Part shown: in pieces, positions 45,036 through 64,000 of the stretch
How positions within the stretch are numbered: the first letter of the stretch is position 1
Layout of the letters: every line of letters starts with the position of its first letter
Assembly: GCF_034702125.1 (NCBI RefSeq)
Contig: NC_085880.1
Span: forward strand, 38,031,278-38,095,277
Direction: 5' to 3'
Length of the DNA stretch: 64,000 nt
Source: Engraulis encrasicolus
Lineage: Eukaryota > Chordata > Actinopteri > Clupeiformes > Engraulidae
The notes under the pieces: generated by a model
What the model was told of the DNA's origin: nothing
Seen by the model: only the letters and a program-made list of their open reading frames with translations
The model's database searches: none
Program-made: the position numbers and the translations under genes

Positions 45036-46599
45036 AACACGGAGAGTCTTTAGTTGCTGCTGGTTAATGTGGAAACAGACCAGTTGCGAGAGACTTATAT
45101 TGTCTTTTATGTATGAAAGTGCACGAAACAGAGTGGCCTTTGTGGTTGGCGCGCCATGGTAAAGCTACATATTGAACACCTGGGTTCAATCCTCGCAGCA
45201 TGGGTTGGCGCTGTTAAGTACTTTTAAAACGGTCCTATCTGAATGACGACTTTGGTCCCAAAACACAAAATGAATAGCCTAAAGTGAGTACTAATTAACT
45301 GAATTATTACATGGAAGTGAAGCCAAATCATCACATAAGACTTGTTCCATGATTCACTGAGTGGTAACCTGTATCTCTACCACAATACCACCCGATTTCT
45401 CTCCGAGACGCAGAGAGAGTCTCGCATTTCACAAGCATGTGCCGACGATGGTAAGCACGTCATGGAATTAGCGCAATGATTATTTAATTCCACGAGAGGG
45501 CGCCCTGGTACACCCGCTGTCAAAATAGGTAGATCCACCCACAGACCTATAGATCCACCTTCTTTGCCGCTGTTGAAATCTCGTCGTCCTGATGTGTCCA
45601 GCTTGGTTGCGACGCAGTTATCCCCTCCTTTTTATGACCAAGCAAATCACGTTTTGATCAAATCTTTTGCTGCGTGGTTGCAAACGACCCTAATAACTCA
45701 AAGAGCACAGGTGAACTCAATTAGACTAATGAGGGCCCACCCTGCTTGTGCAGTGGCAGGAGAGCCACGCCTACCCCGTGCACTGGCAGGAAGAGGCCTG
45801 GAGGGGGAGCACAGGGGTCGTAACAAGATGTTTTTATCCAGAGCGACTTACAGAGAGGACATACAACAACCAAGTAGCCTACGGAGTGTGGAGTCAATAG
45901 AAAGTACAGCAGCAGTATATAAGTTATGTAGAACAGACAGAGAGCAGTAACCCTAGGCTATATAAATTGTGGGGGGCATGTAATTGCGGGGGCTTTGTAA
46001 CGCGGTGACTCAGGCATGATAAGGCCTCCAAAGTCTTTTCGGAATGTCAGCCAGGGACCAATACAATGCGTTCGCCATGTAACCAATCCTTGTTATTATT
46101 CAGAAATAGAAGCAGAGACAGCTGCACCACAACTGTAGTCTACTACTTGGCTTCATACTAACCGGACCAGTGTTGATGATCACATCGCTTGTGTCAGCGG
46201 CATTGGGGACGATTAATTGGAATGTCATACAAGTCCCAAGCTGATGAAACATGAGAAATCGCAGCAGGTGTCGGCTCACTTGTGAGAGGTCACATGTGAG
46301 GGCTGTACGGAACACTAGATGGAGCCAGATATTTGTGATTCTTTCCTAAGTGGCCCATTGCTTGTGGGGCAAGCAACAAAATGCTTACTTTGATCAGATC
46401 CCATTATACTATCTGTAAAAGAAGTACTCTTGTCTTGTCTACCCCGTCCACTGTTCGATACGTCTAGCATTTTAGGACCAAAAAACTATTTTCAGGTACT
46501 TTGTGCGCAAAGGATACGTATCACAATTCGGTTGGTTTTGGAGATAAGGATTTTGTGTGCAAAAAGCTTTTATTTTGGTGTGAAACTTTTTCCAGACCC

Positions 46600-46768
46600 A
46601 AAAGATTGTTCTGGTACGTTTGTCAACATGAACCAAGTAATTTACCTTTCTCATCCAGACGTCAGAGCCGAGGTTCCAGCAGCTCTCCAAAAGCGCTGGC
46701 GCGCAGGTTGCGCAGTGCTGCCGCTGGTGATGCTCACGACTGATAAGGACCACTGACGTCAGGAAACG
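46600..46768 (+). promoter_or_regulatory. slc18a2: slc18a2 promoter-proximal region and probable non-coding exon 1
   Basis: A GC-rich, CpG-containing block (aaaagcgctggcgcgcaggt) ends in a strong donor acg|gtaagtaag at 46769. A palindromic CRE TGACGTCA lies at 46754-46761 and a near copy AGACGTCA at 46657-46664. Mammalian VMAT2 also has a non-coding first exon and a CRE-responsive promoter, which supports the call. The transcription start is not visible, and the CRE may fall inside the exon. Confidence 0.5.
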
Positions 46769-47135
46769 GTAAGTAAGTAAAACGCCCGCATCTTTCGTGC
46801 CTTTCACCACGGCTGTCACAGCAAACCCAGTTGTAAATGTGCGTTTAAGGTAAGATTTTTCAGCCACTAATAACGGATTTTTACTGCTCCATACAGATTG
46901 CTTCATAACTACTTAGACCGTTGATTGCTCAAGTAGCCTATCTTGGGTTTTTCTTTGGCGTCTTGCTTTCTTTCAAGTGCATAGTCTAACTTGGATTGGT
47001 TTGCCATTCTATATTGAGCAAAATGTATTAAATGAATGGCGTGGTTTTCGTGTCATCTCTCATGTCACACTTCACAGTCTTTTTTTCCTGTTGCAGGGCT
47101 CCCTCCGTCTCTCCCTTTCGGATTGTATAAAAAAG

Positions 47136-61872
<14,737 letters not shown>

Positions 61873-62383
61873 GTGAGTACTAGGAGTTCCCAAACCTCTT
61901 CAGACCACGTCCATCAAGAGATCATACAGTTAAAAAGGCAGTGTTAACTGTGACGATATTGAATCGAATCGTGATTGCATGTAATCGTGATACGCAGTCA
62001 CGATATTGTATCGCGATGCAAGGGCGCAGTATCGTGTCCTTTCAAAGTTCTGTTCCGACAACCACATGATATGGTGTGATAGTGCTCCCAAGCTTCAAAT
62101 CATCATCATTGTTATTTAGAAACTTAATATTTGCCTTTTGCAAACCATTCTACGTATAAACTATCATAGTTTAAAAAATATATATTTTATTGTATAATGT
62201 TGGCAATAGAGAAAAAAGAAAATTAATGAAGTAAATATCGCAATGCATCGCAACATGTATTGCAATGCATCGTGATATTATCGCATCGTGGCATGTGTAT
62301 CTTTAATATTGATATTCACCAAATTCACAAGTAATGTTCATTCAAACTATATGATGTCTGCTCTTGTGACCTTGAACATTAGT

Positions 62384-62470
62384 TGGCTAGGAGCAAATAA
62401 GCCTAAAATTGTCCTTCCTGTTACTGACGGTAGCAGGAAGGACAATTTCAGGCGTATTTGTTCCTAGCCA
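62384..62470. other. 87-bp near-perfect hairpin
   Basis: tggctaggagcaaataagcc and the following bases pair with ggcgtatttgttcctagcca over about 37 bp, with a roughly 12-base loop ttactgacggta. Flanking aaactatat and atatagttt extend it. It could be a tiny MITE or a transcribed hairpin, since it lies within an slc18a2 intron. Confidence 0.7.
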
Positions 62471-63172
62471 TATAGTTTAAAAGAATATTTTGCTACTAGT
62501 CATAGTTTGAAAGACTACTACCTGTGAATGTGGTGAGTATCAATATATAAACCATAACTTTTTAAATAATGGGTTAAAAAGTGGTAACAGGAAGGACACT
62601 GTAAAAGTCACCACCCCCAAAATTCCAATAAAATAACAAAATTCCATGCTAAATAAGACTGTATATTACCGGTACTTATTTTTATGTGGCGAAAATCCTT
62701 TTCCTGTGAGTGATGTAACCTCCTAGAAATTATGTAATTCGGGGAATGAGCCATTATTTTACAGGGGTTTCTTTATCTCAGCAACAGGATTGACATTTGC
62801 TCAGGGGACACTGCCTAATTATGAAAAAAATTATAGATATTACACTTACGCATGTTGACAACATTGCTAACTACTACATTACTCCTAAAACAACATAAAA
62901 TGTGAGAATAATGATATTTCATCTATAATTAATTAACATATAAAAGACAGCTTGAAAGACAACTTTTTACTGTGAGGGACAGGTCAAAATCCCTGTTTTG
63001 TCCACAAAAAAAAACAATTTAAAATGAGAAAATAACAATAAAGTGCCTTATTTTTAAGATCGGGTTGGTGACAAAATATATGTCAATGTTGTGCTTTAAA
63101 AGTATGCATGTAATTATTATTGTAATGATTTTATGGCCATTTATCTCTGGGACATGTGGATTTGGGAATATG

Positions 63173-63410
63173 TGAAGAGTTCAGATGCAAAACCCCCTAA
63201 CTCCATTTCTGAAGACCTGCACTTCTATATTTTTAGAGAACCCTGTTGTTGGTTTGGTTTGCATTTATGTACTTGATAATACATATTAATAGTTATATTA
63301 CATAAATAAAATGAAAAAATATGCAATTTTGATAGCTTTGTATTAAATAAAAATGAATTAAGATTATTTTCTGAAAAGGCACTTAGGGGGTTTTGCATCT
63401 GAACTCTTCA
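63173..63410. mobile_element. Foldback element (tgaagagttcagatgcaaaa)
   Basis: The 28-bp inverted ends tgaagagttcagatgcaaaa ccccctaa and ttaggggg ttttgcatctgaactcttca enclose 238 bp of AT-rich sequence. Confidence 0.85.
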
Positions 63411-63721
63411 TGTACAGATTCGGCGGAATCACCCATAAGCTACGAGGTTAGGGCACCACCAGAGGCAAGACCTACCATAATTGACCTTTTCTTCAAAGAC
63501 GGAGCATTAGAAGACCCAATTTTTTATCCTTTATTGTTTCATTTTCTTTCCCCCTAATACTCATAGTAAACACAGTATCTGCACAATACTAAACCGCAGT
63601 GCTAATTCCACTCTTAGAGACTACTCTGGGACCAACATCAGCTTTTTAAGTGTTACATTAGCAGTGGTGCAATGGTGCTGTAAGGGTGACTCAGACCAGA
63701 GAAAACTGTGACTGCTGCTGT

Positions 63722-64000
63722 ACGAGGAGAGGAGAGGAGAGGAGAGGAGAGGAGAGGAGAGGAGAAGAGAAGAGAGAAGAGGAGAGGAGCAGAGAGAGAG
63801 AAGCGGAGACAAGATGAGTTGAGAAAAAAGAGGAGAGGAGGGGAGTGGAGAGGCGAGGAGAGGAGTGGAAAGAGGAAATGAGCGGAGGGGAGAGGAGTAG
63901 AGAGGAGAGAAGCGGAGAGGAGAGAGGAGAGGAGCAGAGAGGAGAAGAGTGTAGGCAAGAGTAGCGGAGTGGAGAGCAGAGGAGAGGAGAGGAGAGTGGA
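63722..64000. repeat. (GGAGA)n polypurine array, runs off the window
   Basis: Units of aggagaggagaggagaggag form with agcgg and agtgg variants. It is a strong purine/pyrimidine strand asymmetry of at least 280 bp. Confidence 0.95.

Larger units (their letters stand above)
43851..45825. mobile_element. Candidate solo LTR or similar, 1975 bp
   Basis: Begins tgttacgaatctgg and ends ggggtcgtaaca, giving TG...CA ends with 8-bp inverted termini tgttacga and tcgtaaca. The 4-bp repeat agat flanks both sides (43847-43850 and 45826-45829). No gag or pol reading frame is present. It carries the TTAA element at 44090-44445. A DNA element or coincidence is possible. Confidence 0.35.
33184..46600. other. 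kcnk18-slc18a2 intergenic region (13.4 kb), repeats only
   Basis: No splice-bounded coding exon was recognised. It contains the SINEs, MITEs, LINE end and LTR candidate listed separately. The stretches 35640-36360, 40820-42080 and 42870-43850 show nothing I can assign beyond short decayed repeats. Confidence 0.6.
61873..64000 (+). other. slc18a2: slc18a2 intron 8 (incomplete), mostly unassigned
   Basis: Besides a short repeat near 61945-62065 (related to 23180), a hairpin at 62384-62470, a foldback at 63173-63410 and the purine array at the end, I recognise nothing coding. The donor at 61873 has no partner acceptor in the window. Confidence 0.6.

Noticed and set aside
45564..45950. 128-codon open frame
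   Set aside because: No recognisable domain, no splice context, and it crosses the end of the candidate LTR and SINE-tail-like sequence.
46977..47135. N-terminal extension of slc18a2 upstream of ATG 47136
   Set aside because: It crosses a good acceptor at 47096-47097 and has no VMAT similarity; 47136 gives the usual N-terminal length.

Overview
This window looks like nuclear genomic DNA of a teleost fish. It carries vertebrate split genes with GT-AG introns, dense (CA)n, (GA)n and (AAT)n microsatellites, a Tc1/mariner element, many short hAT-like foldback elements with 8-bp target duplications, several tRNA-derived SINE families and LINE 3' ends. I cannot name the species from sequence alone.

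Two protein-coding genes lie on the + strand. (1) A complete two-pore-domain K+ channel of the TRESK type (kcnk18): exons 10648-10861, 11010-11144, 30925-31214 and 32650-33183, 390 codons plus stop, with a 19.8-kb second intron. (2) The 5' part of a vesicular monoamine transporter (slc18a2, VMAT2): a probable non-coding first exon ending at 46768, then coding exons 47136-47268, 49121-49535, 55624-55682, 58203-58286, 59269-59361, 60896-60985 and 61829-61872. These give 306 codons; the rest lies beyond 64000. The order kcnk18 then slc18a2 in the same orientation matches the human chromosome 10q25 neighbourhood, which supports both names. The channel sets background K+ conductance in neurons and the transporter loads monoamines into vesicles; they are neighbours, not parts of one pathway.

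Layout: 1-10400 is intergenic and full of repeats (Tc1 relic, foldbacks, a 525-bp foldback with telomere-like repeats, a LINE inserted in a TTAA-flanked element). 10400-33183 is kcnk18; its second intron holds a 0.7-kb polypurine minisatellite, a Tc1 copy nested in a foldback nested in a SINE, a ~1-kb tandem duplication, and an array of degenerate copies of the start of exon 3. 33184-46600 is intergenic (SINEs, foldbacks, possible solo LTR). 46600-64000 is slc18a2.

The most unusual theme is repeated local duplication of splice junctions: the 3' splice site plus start of kcnk18 exon 3 (four extra copies), a 20-bp duplication at both ends of kcnk18 intron 3, an in-frame 81-bp duplication carrying the acceptor and start of slc18a2 exon 3, a copy of the end and donor of the exon at 58203, and a copy of the acceptor and start of the exon at 59269. 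In addition, the 3' splice site of kcnk18 intron 3 directly abuts the terminal inverted repeat of a hAT-like element.
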